The position numbers and the translations under genes were made by a program. From Chitinophagaceae bacterium UBA4412 (GTDB lineage Bacteria; Bacteroidota; Bacteroidia; Chitinophagales; Chitinophagaceae), in NCBI GenBank assembly GCA_002400445.1, contig DGQO01000185.1, positions 1,269-11,832 of the forward strand: DNA of 10,564 bases, given 5' to 3'. This document shows, piece after piece, positions 1-6,626 of this stretch. The notes beneath the pieces are model-generated. The model was not told where the DNA came from. It saw only the letters and a program-made list of their open reading frames with translations, and searched no databases. The stretch's first letter is position 1. Every line of letters starts with the position of its first letter.

Positions 1-197
1 TAGATGCTCCCATTATCGCCCACGGCAAAAAAGCCAGTTCGATTTGCGTTGAAACACAAACCAGAGAAACCTGCAATCTGCGTATCAAATACTTCATACT
101 CCTCCTGTTGAGGCATTTCATTATCCCCTTTACTGCAAGACAGTAAGGATGCACAACTAAAAGAAAAAGCAATAAAAATAATTTTGATGTTTTGCAT
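1..197 (-). CDS. Partial lipoprotein, probable beta-propeller of esterase-like phytase/SdiA-regulated type
   Basis: Only the first 65 codons are present; the gene continues past the left edge. Translation from ATG at 197 begins MQNIKIIFIAFSF and gives a hydrophobic signal with lipobox L18-L19-S20-C21, so a lipoprotein is well supported. The residues after the cysteine (SKGDNE) are polar and acidic, as in Bacteroidota lipoproteins sent to the outer membrane. The segment around residues 43-65 (GFSGLCFNANRTGFFAVGDN) resembles the first blade of the esterase-like phytase and SdiA-regulated propeller families, where a 'SGL...FYAVSDNG' pattern recurs. That family call is inference from a short stretch. 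The gene follows the phosphate cluster on the same strand but sits just beyond a strong hairpin, so it may be read only by read-through or from its own promoter. A phytase-like phosphate-releasing role would fit the neighbours but is not demonstrated. Confidence 0.6.
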   Translation of the reverse strand, partial: MQNIKIIFIAFSFSCASLLSCSKGDNEMPQQEEYEVFDTQIAGFSGLCFNANRTGFFAVGDNGSI

Positions 198-206
198 AGT
201 AGAAAA

Positions 207-242
207 TAGTGGCCGGTCATCTTTTAGAGATACCGGCCACTA
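207..242 (-). terminator. Strong hairpin with T-rich tail after the CYTH gene
   Basis: Perfect arms at 207-217 (TAGTGGCCGGT) and 232-242 (ACCGGCCACTA) form an 11-bp GC-rich stem. Beyond one bulged base, four more pairs (219-222 with 228-231) leave a 5-nt loop. Read on the minus strand, the stem is followed by TATTTTCT, so it fits an intrinsic terminator lying 11 bp past the stop codon of the CYTH gene. It also ends about 10 bp upstream of the next start codon (197), so it could limit transcription or translation of that lipoprotein. Confidence 0.75.
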
Positions 243-253
243 CCTGTTTTAAA

Positions 254-730
254 TTATTGGGGCCATTTAGTGAATGGATTCTTCATGAGCATAGAGTTAT
301 AGTACTTTACATCTCCTGTAACTTCAACACCAAGCCATGATGGCTTTTCAAATTCCTCATTTTCATTTTCGAGTTCAACTTCTGCTACAACCAATCCCTG
401 GTTATCGCCATAAAACTCATCCACTTCAAAAGTGTGCTTACCAGCTTTTACTTCGTAGCGGGTTTTGTCAATAACACCGGGCTCGCATATTTTAAGCAAA
501 TCATCCACTTCAGTTACCGGTATTTCTTTTTCCCACTCAAACCTGGAAGCGCCGGAATCATTACCAATTCCTTTGATGGTAATAAAACCCGATTTTCCTT
601 TAATGCGCACCCGTACGGTTCTTTCCGGAACGGAAGAAATATATCCTTGCGTGATGCGGGTTTCTTTTGATGCTTGTTTTTTAAACTCCTCAGCAGTCAC
701 CAGGAATTTTCTTTCTATTTCGTTTGCCAT
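254..730 (-). CDS. CYTH-domain triphosphate tunnel metalloenzyme (probable inorganic triphosphatase)
   Basis: A single-domain CYTH protein of 158 residues, the usual length for small bacterial TTM enzymes. The hallmark ExExK is at E4-E6-K8 (NEIERKFLV). It is followed by Q28-G29-Y30, VRVR with R40 and R42, TIK at 51-53, R63, a FEWEKEI strand with acidic residues, K89/R91, EVDEF at 102-106 and the acidic strand AEVEL around E117/E119. These charged residues would line the tunnel that binds the triphosphate and divalent metal. Characterised bacterial relatives of this size (the Nitrosomonas europaea and Clostridium thermocellum TTMs) hydrolyse tripolyphosphate; thiamine triphosphatase or another triphosphate substrate cannot be excluded. 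It is the last gene before the hairpin at 207-242 and lies 23 bp after a second, divergent TTM-like gene. No Shine-Dalgarno is visible. Its position at the end of a phosphate-uptake cluster suggests tri- or polyphosphate metabolism (inference). Confidence 0.9.
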   Translation of the reverse strand: MANEIERKFLVTAEEFKKQASKETRITQGYISSVPERTVRVRIKGKSGFITIKGIGNDSGASRFEWEKEIPVTEVDDLLKICEPGVIDKTRYEVKAGKHTFEVDEFYGDNQGLVVAEVELENENEEFEKPSWLGVEVTGDVKYYNSMLMKNPFTKWPQ

Positions 731-753
731 TTTACGTAGTTATGTTGTTTAAA

Positions 754-1395
754 TTAATTAGCAAAAGGTTTGTCTATCATACCTATCACTCTTTTAATGG
801 CCTGCAGATAATTGATGTTTTCTGCAGCCTCCAGGCCGATGTCTTTCACCGTTTTTTTGATATCCTCCACTTCTGTTGATTCTGAATTGATCGTTTCCAG
901 CTTTGCTCCGTTAATCAAAACAATACCGGTTTCGCAAATGGTATTGTTTACCATGTAGCCATAACGCTCTTTGTGCACTTTCACCGCTTGCAAATCGGGG
1001 TGTTGATTGATCATTTCGATAAACTCATCGTAAGTGTAAGTGTCTTTAGACAGCTCTGGCATGGCCACCTGGAAAGCAGGAAATACTTCTTTCTTCAATA
1101 CATCTGCCGCAATGGGAAATTCGCCTTTCATTAAGGGATTCCATTGTTCTAAACCGTCTACGGTTTGAACGTATGTTTTAATATCCATTTTCCCATCACG
1201 AATTTTAGTATTGTTGATATCGTTGGTACGACTCAGAATATATATTTCATCGCTCTTGCGTTCCCATACTTTTTCCGGTACAGGCATAGATAAGCGTGCC
1301 ATGCGTTTAGCTGCCTTTTCAAAGTTTTGTCCAAAGGAGCGAAACTCAAAACGAGGTTTTGAAATTTCACCAATTTTCATTTCTTCTTTGCTCAT
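754..1395 (-). CDS. Divergent CYTH/TTM-like protein of unknown function
   Basis: A cytoplasmic protein of 213 residues with no signal peptide or membrane segment. I do not recognise a named family, but the order of charged motifs follows the CYTH fold: a first strand FEFRSF (E17, R19); EIYILSR ending at R56; NNTKIRDGKMDIKTYV with K64, R66 and K73, matching the 'VRIR...LTIK' pair; then, after an insertion rich in predicted helix (about 80-135), VKVHKERYGYMV with K139, K142, R144 and Y145; E155; and an acidic ETINSESTEVED stretch (167-178). A C-terminal helix contains NINYLQAIKRV. The canonical ExExK is reduced to a single E-x-R, so catalysis may differ from normal triphosphatases, or it may only bind phosphate polymers. 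It lies directly upstream of the canonical CYTH gene, 23 bp apart, in the phosphate operon. The CDS is well supported; the fold is inference. Confidence 0.8.
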   Translation of the reverse strand: MSKEEMKIGEISKPRFEFRSFGQNFEKAAKRMARLSMPVPEKVWERKSDEIYILSRTNDINNTKIRDGKMDIKTYVQTVDGLEQWNPLMKGEFPIAADVLKKEVFPAFQVAMPELSKDTYTYDEFIEMINQHPDLQAVKVHKERYGYMVNNTICETGIVLINGAKLETINSESTEVEDIKKTVKDIGLEAAENINYLQAIKRVIGMIDKPFAN

Positions 1396-1448
1396 TTGTG
1401 ATAGTTGATTTTAATTATTATTAGAGATAATTTCTTTTGGTTTAAGGC

Positions 1449-2318
1449 TTACAAGGCAGGGATGTCTCCTGTAGCTGCACTGTTCGCTTTTCCGGGTGTT
1501 TGCAAGGCTAGCTTCCACGTGGCAGAACCGTTAGGTACACGACTGTAAGAATCTGTAACTGCAATAGCAGATATCGTTGTACCCCAGGGTGAAACTCCTC
1601 TTGAGAATGTACTTATTACTGTTCCATCTGGCTTGGCAAGTTCAAGCAGGAGTGTTTGCTTTGCAGACATACCGTCGCTTACCGTGCCAACTGTAATGGC
1701 CGCTGCATCTGCCACTGCGGTATAGCCGCTGCATTTAATAATTCCGTAGCCACCTGCCGGCAAAATAGTACCTACTGGAACAACAAAGTTTGGCGTTCCA
1801 TCTGCATTTTTTAAAGACACGGTATTTTTAAGAACAATCATTCCTGATATATTTACCGGAGCTGCAGAGTTATTGTAGAGTTCAACATATTTTGTATTGC
1901 CATCAATTTCATTTAATACTATCGCCGCATAGTTTACAGGTATTGCACCTACTTTATATGTTTTTTCTGCAGATTTATTTTCAATTCCAGTTTTAGTTTT
2001 TGCTGAAACATAAAATACGATAGTGGCCTTATCTACCTGCTTTGGAATACTACCCTCATAAGTGTTGGCAGCACCGGCTGTCATTGGCACGGCAACAAAA
2101 CTGCCCGCATCCACTTTATAAAATATTTGGGCAGATTCAATACCAGTGATGGCAATAACAGTTGCAGAGACAGCAACGGCATCATCCGGAGTAACTGATG
2201 ATGGATTAAAGGCAACATTCGTGATTGCCGCCGGGCCATTGTAAACTTCATCCTTTACACAAGACGTAGTCATAAGGGCTACACTGAAAAGGAGCGTGAC
2301 TAAATAATTCAGTTTCAT
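1449..2318 (-). CDS. Lamin-tail-domain (LTD) lipoprotein with N-terminal Ig-like domain
   Basis: A lipoprotein of 289 residues. The signal peptide ends in the lipobox T17-T18-S19-C20, followed by VKDE, which resembles the short lysine/acidic signals that send Bacteroidota lipoproteins to the cell surface. Residues about 30-123 form a beta-rich Ig/fibronectin-like module (ITNVAFNPSS... to ...AEKTYKV). Residues about 131-279 match the lamin tail domain: IVLNEIDGNTKYVELYNN, a central strand set, then DSYSRVPNGSATWKL and TPGKAN, the usual end of the domain. Bacterial LTDs occur in cell-surface and secreted proteins, often with hydrolases, and have no enzymatic activity of their own. It lies 24 bp downstream of the porin gene, so co-expression is likely. 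It may be a surface accessory of the porin or a mineral- or phosphate-binding scaffold, but nothing in the sequence proves either. Confidence 0.87.
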   Translation of the reverse strand: MKLNYLVTLLFSVALMTTSCVKDEVYNGPAAITNVAFNPSSVTPDDAVAVSATVIAITGIESAQIFYKVDAGSFVAVPMTAGAANTYEGSIPKQVDKATIVFYVSAKTKTGIENKSAEKTYKVGAIPVNYAAIVLNEIDGNTKYVELYNNSAAPVNISGMIVLKNTVSLKNADGTPNFVVPVGTILPAGGYGIIKCSGYTAVADAAAITVGTVSDGMSAKQTLLLELAKPDGTVISTFSRGVSPWGTTISAIAVTDSYSRVPNGSATWKLALQTPGKANSAATGDIPAL

Positions 2319-2342
2319 AATATTTTTTTTATTGATTAATGT

Positions 2343-3710
2343 TTAGAAATCTATTTCGCAACGAACGCCAAGCATTCCGTAATCATCACCAGCTTTACCT
2401 TTGGCGGTAGCTACCTGTGTTGGATCTTTTGTTAATTTTCCTGACAAGTCATAACCTACATACAGTTTTTTCTTACCGCTGGCATACCTGTCATGATTTA
2501 CATAGCTGTAGTTTACCTGGAACTTTACATTCTTTGCAGTATAAAAATTCACACCTGCAGTGTATCCGTCTGCTGCACCACCGTTTACGCCTTTGTCGTT
2601 CATATTAATATAGTCGTAGCGAAATGCCAGTTCCACGTCACCCCATTTTTTTCCACGATTTGGTTGGCTAAACTCTGCTTCAGATTTGTTATAGTATTGT
2701 GTTCCGCCAAAAAGCAGGTAAACAGCCTGTGCATAAAAACCATCATAGCTCAAACTGGGGAGTTTCTGATCTCTCAACACTTTGTTTTGGATATACTCAG
2801 CCTGGATGCCAAGACCCTTGTAAAATGCGGCTAGTTCAATATTGCTAAGCGTGGTATGATTCACGTTAGGAATAACGTCGGTATCCAAAAATTTCTTCCG
2901 GTTAATGGCGCTCAAAGAACGGGTGCTGTACCTCTCTCCATGATAAGCGGCAGGATCTACGCTGGTTTTTGGCTGCCTGTAAGAATAGGCATAGCCCACA
3001 TGGCCACCATATTTTTCATTATCGCCAAATGGTTGAATGGCCAGTTTACCGGTAAGAGAAACACCTTCGTCTCTGCCGTAATCTTTGTTATTGGTTTCTA
3101 CGAAAGTCCTGGTTTCAGCATCTTCAATTTCCTGGAAGAATACGCCACCAGCGGCCACGAAATGTTTTGCGTTGTAAGAACCTTCGAGGCCAAGATGCCG
3201 GGAAGGAGCAAACGCTGATACCACCATCGCTCTTTCCATAAAGTTTAAGTAGCGTGATGAAGTTGTTTGAGACATAGAAAACCTTTCTTTAAAGTTTCCC
3301 GCTCTAAAAGCAAGGCCGTTTAGAAAATCATATTGCAGGTAAGCATCGTTGAGTTCTAAAATACCGTTTGCAAAGTTCAGATCAAGCTCTCCATACCAGT
3401 TAGGCGTAAGGTTTGTTTTAGCGGCAAACCTTGCCCGGCGGATGGAGGCTCCATTTCCTATCGGGTTCATTGTTTTTCCCAGGAACATTTGAGCATCTAC
3501 CTGAACACGGATATCGAACCATAAGCGGTAGCTTTGATCCTTTGATTCAAATACCAATACCCCATTCCTGTTTTCAGCATTGAGGGGTAATCGGCTTACA
3601 ATTTTGCCATACTGGTTGAATCTTTCCTGTTGGCTTGTGTCTGTGGTTTCCTGGGCATAGCTTGTTTTGAGCAACAGCGCAAGTACCATTAAAATCATCG
3701 TACGTTTCAT
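2343..3710 (-). CDS. PorO/P-family outer-membrane porin (phosphate-selective porin type)
   Basis: An outer-membrane beta-barrel of 455 residues. A signal peptide (MKRTMILMVLALLLKTSYA, likely cleaved before Q20) is followed by the motifs of the OprO/OprP family: SIRRARF at 89-95, ELDLNFANG at 108-116, LNDAYLQYD at 120-128 and the conserved NFKERFSMSQTTSSR...FMERA segment at 139-161. Alternating-hydrophobicity strands continue to the end, and the last residue is phenylalanine (CEIDF), the usual BamA recognition signal. In Pseudomonas these porins form anion channels with phosphate or polyphosphate preference; in Bacteroidota the family is broad and selectivity cannot be read from sequence alone. 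Here the adjacent PiT transporter (18 bp upstream in transcription order) and the DUF47 protein strongly favour phosphate as the solute. It would supply the outer-membrane step of the uptake route. Confidence 0.92.
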   Translation of the reverse strand: MKRTMILMVLALLLKTSYAQETTDTSQQERFNQYGKIVSRLPLNAENRNGVLVFESKDQSYRLWFDIRVQVDAQMFLGKTMNPIGNGASIRRARFAAKTNLTPNWYGELDLNFANGILELNDAYLQYDFLNGLAFRAGNFKERFSMSQTTSSRYLNFMERAMVVSAFAPSRHLGLEGSYNAKHFVAAGGVFFQEIEDAETRTFVETNNKDYGRDEGVSLTGKLAIQPFGDNEKYGGHVGYAYSYRQPKTSVDPAAYHGERYSTRSLSAINRKKFLDTDVIPNVNHTTLSNIELAAFYKGLGIQAEYIQNKVLRDQKLPSLSYDGFYAQAVYLLFGGTQYYNKSEAEFSQPNRGKKWGDVELAFRYDYINMNDKGVNGGAADGYTAGVNFYTAKNVKFQVNYSYVNHDRYASGKKKLYVGYDLSGKLTKDPTQVATAKGKAGDDYGMLGVRCEIDF

Positions 3711-3728
3711 TAGTGTATATTTTGGTTA

Positions 3729-5477
3729 TTAAATTGTTTTTATAAAATGGGTTAAGTTTTCTTCTTTTTTAAGATCAAATTTTTTACGAAGGCGATACCT
3801 TGCTATCTCTACACTCTTGGGAGATATATTTAGTAAAGGAGCAATTTCTTTGCTGCTGAATCCAACCCTTAATAATAAAGCGAGTCTCTTTTCCTGGGGT
3901 GAAAGATTGGGTGATATTGTAGAAAGCCGGTTTGGAAATTCATCATTCACCAGTTCTGCCTGCTGGTAGATTTGTTCAATCTCATCAGAAAAGCTCATTT
4001 TCTGTTTGATTGATTTTGTCACTTCATGCAAGTGCAGATTTTTTTTCTCCGGGCTTGTTTCGTGCAGTGTTTTTTGAAGTGTTTGCAGCGTATTTTCTAA
4101 AAACTGTCTTTGCTCTGCAATACTGAGTGCATAGGTTACGAGTTCTTTTCTTTTTTCATCAAGCCGGTTTCTCAATGTTCCATTTTCAATACGGGCATCC
4201 TTTATCTCAATTTCACTAAGCGATTTTTGCAGCTCTGCATACTGCAGTTGCTCAGACCACTTATCAGCGGATGTTGCATTGAGCTGTTTACTCCTGTTAT
4301 ACTGTAAATAAATGGAAATGCCTGCAATGAAGACGGCAGCAGCCAGGATAAGCAGCAGGATAAGACCTGTATGTGCGGGCATGTTTATGGTGGCTGGCAC
4401 CTGGTGAATTACAGAATGTTGTCCTGCAGGTTTTGTTGTATTTGTAATCTGTACTTGAAAAACATTATTTACAAAGAATAGGCTGAAAAAGGTAACAATG
4501 CCTGCCAGAATGGGCGTAACAATCCAGCCAATTATAATATTTCCAACTTGCTTAAAGCGTATTTCCTGCATACCCTTAACTGCTCCAATACCTATAACGG
4601 CACCCACAACCACTTGTGTACTGGATACAGGCACCAGTGGAATGGCAGGCAAACCCATGCTCACAAATAAATTGGATAAAGCAGTAGACGAAAAAATAAA
4701 TAGAACCAATGCCTGCGACAGCACTACTACAATAGCGGTTTCAGGCGTCATTTCAAGAATACCTTCACCCAAAGTACTCATCACTTTTTTGCTAAAAGTG
4801 AGAATGCCAATGGCTATAAAAATGCCACCAAGAAAGAAAAGAGCCTGGGCAGAACCGATTGCAAATGAACCGATATTAATGGTGAAGTTGGCTGAGTCTA
4901 CAAAAACACCCATTACGTTTGCGATGTTGTTAGCGCCTAGACTATAAGCGCCAAATGCACCCACGATAAGAAGTGCATACTTTATATGCCCGTCTAGTTT
5001 AATGACGTGAACCTTTGATTTACGGATATATCCACGCAGCAGAAAATAAAATAATGCAGAGAATAAAGCACCTAATAAAGGGCTGACTACCCAGGAAATT
5101 ACAATAATGCTTAGCGTGGAATAGTCTACAGCATGAGATGTATAATAACACCAGCCCACGATAGCGCCAACAATTGCCTGGCTTGTAGAAACAGGTAGCT
5201 TCTTATATGTCATCCAGGTTACAACCAGGGCTGAACAGAGGGCAACGGTGAATGCGCCACCCAGGGCATCAATGGAGCCAAGCTGCGAAAGTGTTTTTGC
5301 TGCACCTGAACCCTGGAAAGTAGCACCGATGATGACAAAAATACCAGCGATGATGGCTGCCTTTTTAAACTTAATCATTCGGGAACCCACAGCAGTACCA
5401 AAAATATTGGCTGCATCATTTGCCCCCAGAGACCAGCCCAGGAATAAACCACTTGTTATGAAAAACAGGAATAACAT
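3729..5477 (-). CDS. PiT inorganic phosphate transporter fused to a LuxR-type HTH DNA-binding domain
   Basis: One uninterrupted ORF of 582 residues. Residues 1-343 are a complete short PiT permease with its two inverted halves: GANDAAN at 18-24 with PVSTSQAIVGAIVG at 95-108, and GANNIAN at 181-187 with PVSSTQVVVGAVIG at 283-296. A polar, probably periplasmic stretch (344-367) leads to an extra membrane helix (about 368-391), then QYNRSK (positive, hence cytoplasmic), a coiled coil (about 404-472), a linker, and a LuxR/GerE-type helix-turn-helix at 525-570 (LSPQEKRLALLLR, SSKEIAPLLNIS, PKSVEIARYRLRKKF). The TM-coiled coil-HTH tail is the same arrangement as in Bacteroidota membrane sensors with TPR or propeller inputs, but here the input module is a transporter. 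Expected role: cation-coupled phosphate uptake with phosphate-responsive transcription from the membrane (inference). The second half has GANN where many PiT proteins have GAND. It starts 3 bp after the DUF47 stop codon. Confidence 0.93.
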   Translation of the reverse strand: MLFLFFITSGLFLGWSLGANDAANIFGTAVGSRMIKFKKAAIIAGIFVIIGATFQGSGAAKTLSQLGSIDALGGAFTVALCSALVVTWMTYKKLPVSTSQAIVGAIVGWCYYTSHAVDYSTLSIIVISWVVSPLLGALFSALFYFLLRGYIRKSKVHVIKLDGHIKYALLIVGAFGAYSLGANNIANVMGVFVDSANFTINIGSFAIGSAQALFFLGGIFIAIGILTFSKKVMSTLGEGILEMTPETAIVVVLSQALVLFIFSSTALSNLFVSMGLPAIPLVPVSSTQVVVGAVIGIGAVKGMQEIRFKQVGNIIIGWIVTPILAGIVTFFSLFFVNNVFQVQITNTTKPAGQHSVIHQVPATINMPAHTGLILLLILAAAVFIAGISIYLQYNRSKQLNATSADKWSEQLQYAELQKSLSEIEIKDARIENGTLRNRLDEKRKELVTYALSIAEQRQFLENTLQTLQKTLHETSPEKKNLHLHEVTKSIKQKMSFSDEIEQIYQQAELVNDEFPNRLSTISPNLSPQEKRLALLLRVGFSSKEIAPLLNISPKSVEIARYRLRKKFDLKKEENLTHFIKTI

Positions 5478-5480
5478 CTT

Positions 5481-6125
5481 CTACACGATTCTTTTTATGG
5501 CCATTACAGTAAGCAGATCTGCTATCTTTTCAGCAGTGTCTGATATATTCTCAATATGCAACGTGAAATAACGGAGGTGAAATTTTTCACTTAATTTAAG
5601 GGTGTTCATTTCCCTGAAAATTTTCCTACGCACCACATCCGCCAGCACATCAGCTTCTTTTTCATAAAAAAATACACGATGAATTTTCTCACTTACGGTT
5701 GCCGGCTCGTTGAAATAGGACTTGGCAGCAGGAATAACCGACTCGGCAGCAGCAACTGAAACCTGGGTAAGCTTTATAAAATCCTGAATTAATTCTTCAG
5801 GCACAAAGGGGCTTTCTACATCAAACTGGAAAAGATTCTTCTTAGAATGATCAATCAACTTATCCAATTCCTCAAGCAGCCGTAAGATGTCGCTCCGCAA
5901 TTGTGGCATGAGCGATTGCGTATACATTGTATTCTCAATATTCCGGCGAATAAGGTCAGATTCCAGCTCCAGGCTAGCAAGCGCTTGCAGGTTATTATTA
6001 AAGTTCTCCGTATTCTTATAGAGGAAATTTTTTACGCCCTCTTTAAAAAGAAGAAGCGTCTGATCTACGCAATTAAAAAAGCTGTCGATCAGTTCAATGG
6101 TCTTGTTGGCTTTAGAGAATAACAA
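5481..6125 (-). CDS. DUF47 / PhoU-like Pit accessory protein
   Basis: An all-helical cytoplasmic protein of 214 residues, the normal length for DUF47 (PhoU_div), a family found next to pit genes and thought to control phosphate flux through the transporter. Four E/D-xxx-D metal-cluster motifs of PhoU-like proteins are visible: E53-D57 (ELESD), D88-D92 (DKLID), E155-D159 (EKEAD) and E192-D196 (ENISD). I choose the TTG at 6123-6125 as start because a strong Shine-Dalgarno (AAGGAGG) sits 5 nt upstream. It is the first gene of the minus-strand cluster and ends 3 bp before the PiT-LuxR start codon, so the two are almost certainly translationally linked. It might also signal transport state to the HTH tail of its partner, but that is inference. 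Confidence 0.93.
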   Translation of the reverse strand: MLFSKANKTIELIDSFFNCVDQTLLLFKEGVKNFLYKNTENFNNNLQALASLELESDLIRRNIENTMYTQSLMPQLRSDILRLLEELDKLIDHSKKNLFQFDVESPFVPEELIQDFIKLTQVSVAAAESVIPAAKSYFNEPATVSEKIHRVFFYEKEADVLADVVRRKIFREMNTLKLSEKFHLRYFTLHIENISDTAEKIADLLTVMAIKRIV

Positions 6126-6138
6126 AATTTCCTCCTTC
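6126..6138 (-). promoter_or_regulatory. Strong Shine-Dalgarno fixing the TTG start of the DUF47 gene
   Basis: On the minus strand the sequence AAGGAGG lies 5 nt upstream of the TTG at 6125. The other genes in this cluster have no such site, and Bacteroidota genes usually lack one, so it both decides the start codon and suggests high initiation at the head of the operon. Confidence 0.7.
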
Positions 6139-6567
6139 TTTCTTTTGAAAACATAAAAGTACTCTGAAGGGGATACCTCTTCTACTGATTAAAGTCACCC
6201 GATGGGCTGATTATAAGACTGTATAGTTTATGATATAACACAGCGCACTGATTATCAGCGATGTGAAAATTCCTTGTAGTGTTGGTGATAGATCATAAGC
6301 AGATTTTTGTAAAGTAATTGTATAGGTAATTTTATGGTACATACCTCTCAGGACCACAGGATAGCCTCACTAAACAAGCCCATATGGAAGGCTTAAAAAT
6401 CTTAGTGGCATAGAAAAGATGCAGCGGCTGATTATAATTACTCCACTTCAGCTCTGAAATTTTATAGCAGTTCTGCAGCACCATGTTCTAAAAATATGTA
6501 GCTGTTTGTGCACTGCTCAAATGCAAGAAGCTTCACAAGCCGGTTCGTATAAGAAAAGAGGAAAGAT

Positions 6568-6583
6568 TTGTTTGGGCAAACAA
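6568..6583. promoter_or_regulatory. 16-bp palindrome upstream of kbl, possible operator
   Basis: Perfect 7-bp arms TTGTTTG and CAAACAA are separated by GG. The site is centred about 45 bp upstream of the kbl -7 element, where an activator or repressor could bind. No known regulator motif is recognised. Confidence 0.3.
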
Positions 6584-6618
6584 TTTGGTATGCTCTAGTA
6601 TGCCTGTTGCCCTTGCTA

Positions 6619-6626
6619 TATATTTG
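6619..6626 (+). promoter_or_regulatory. Bacteroidota-type -7 element of kbl
   Basis: TATATTTG matches the phylum consensus TAnnTTTG exactly and ends 19 bp before the kbl start codon at 6646, giving a short leader. A convincing -33 TTTG at the usual spacing is not evident (a TTTG at 6584-6587 is too far away). The position also argues against the longer TTG-initiated reading frame from 6568. Confidence 0.5.

Noticed and set aside
1405..1440. AT-rich inverted repeat (AATTAT / ATAATT) between the LTD lipoprotein and the CYTH-like gene
   Set aside because: Weak all-AT stem without a GC core; does not support a terminator splitting the operon.
434..5571. Plus-strand open frames opposite the phosphate cluster
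   Set aside because: They lie antisense to well-supported genes, have cysteine- and histidine-rich or low-quality translations, and no initiation signals.
6173..6348. 8-bp direct repeat ATACCTCT at 6173 and 6341
   Set aside because: Repeats of this length are expected by chance in a 500-bp region.
6384..6413. Short ATG frame (nine codons) in the divergent intergenic region
   Set aside because: Too short, with no ribosome site or promoter and no sign of coding bias.
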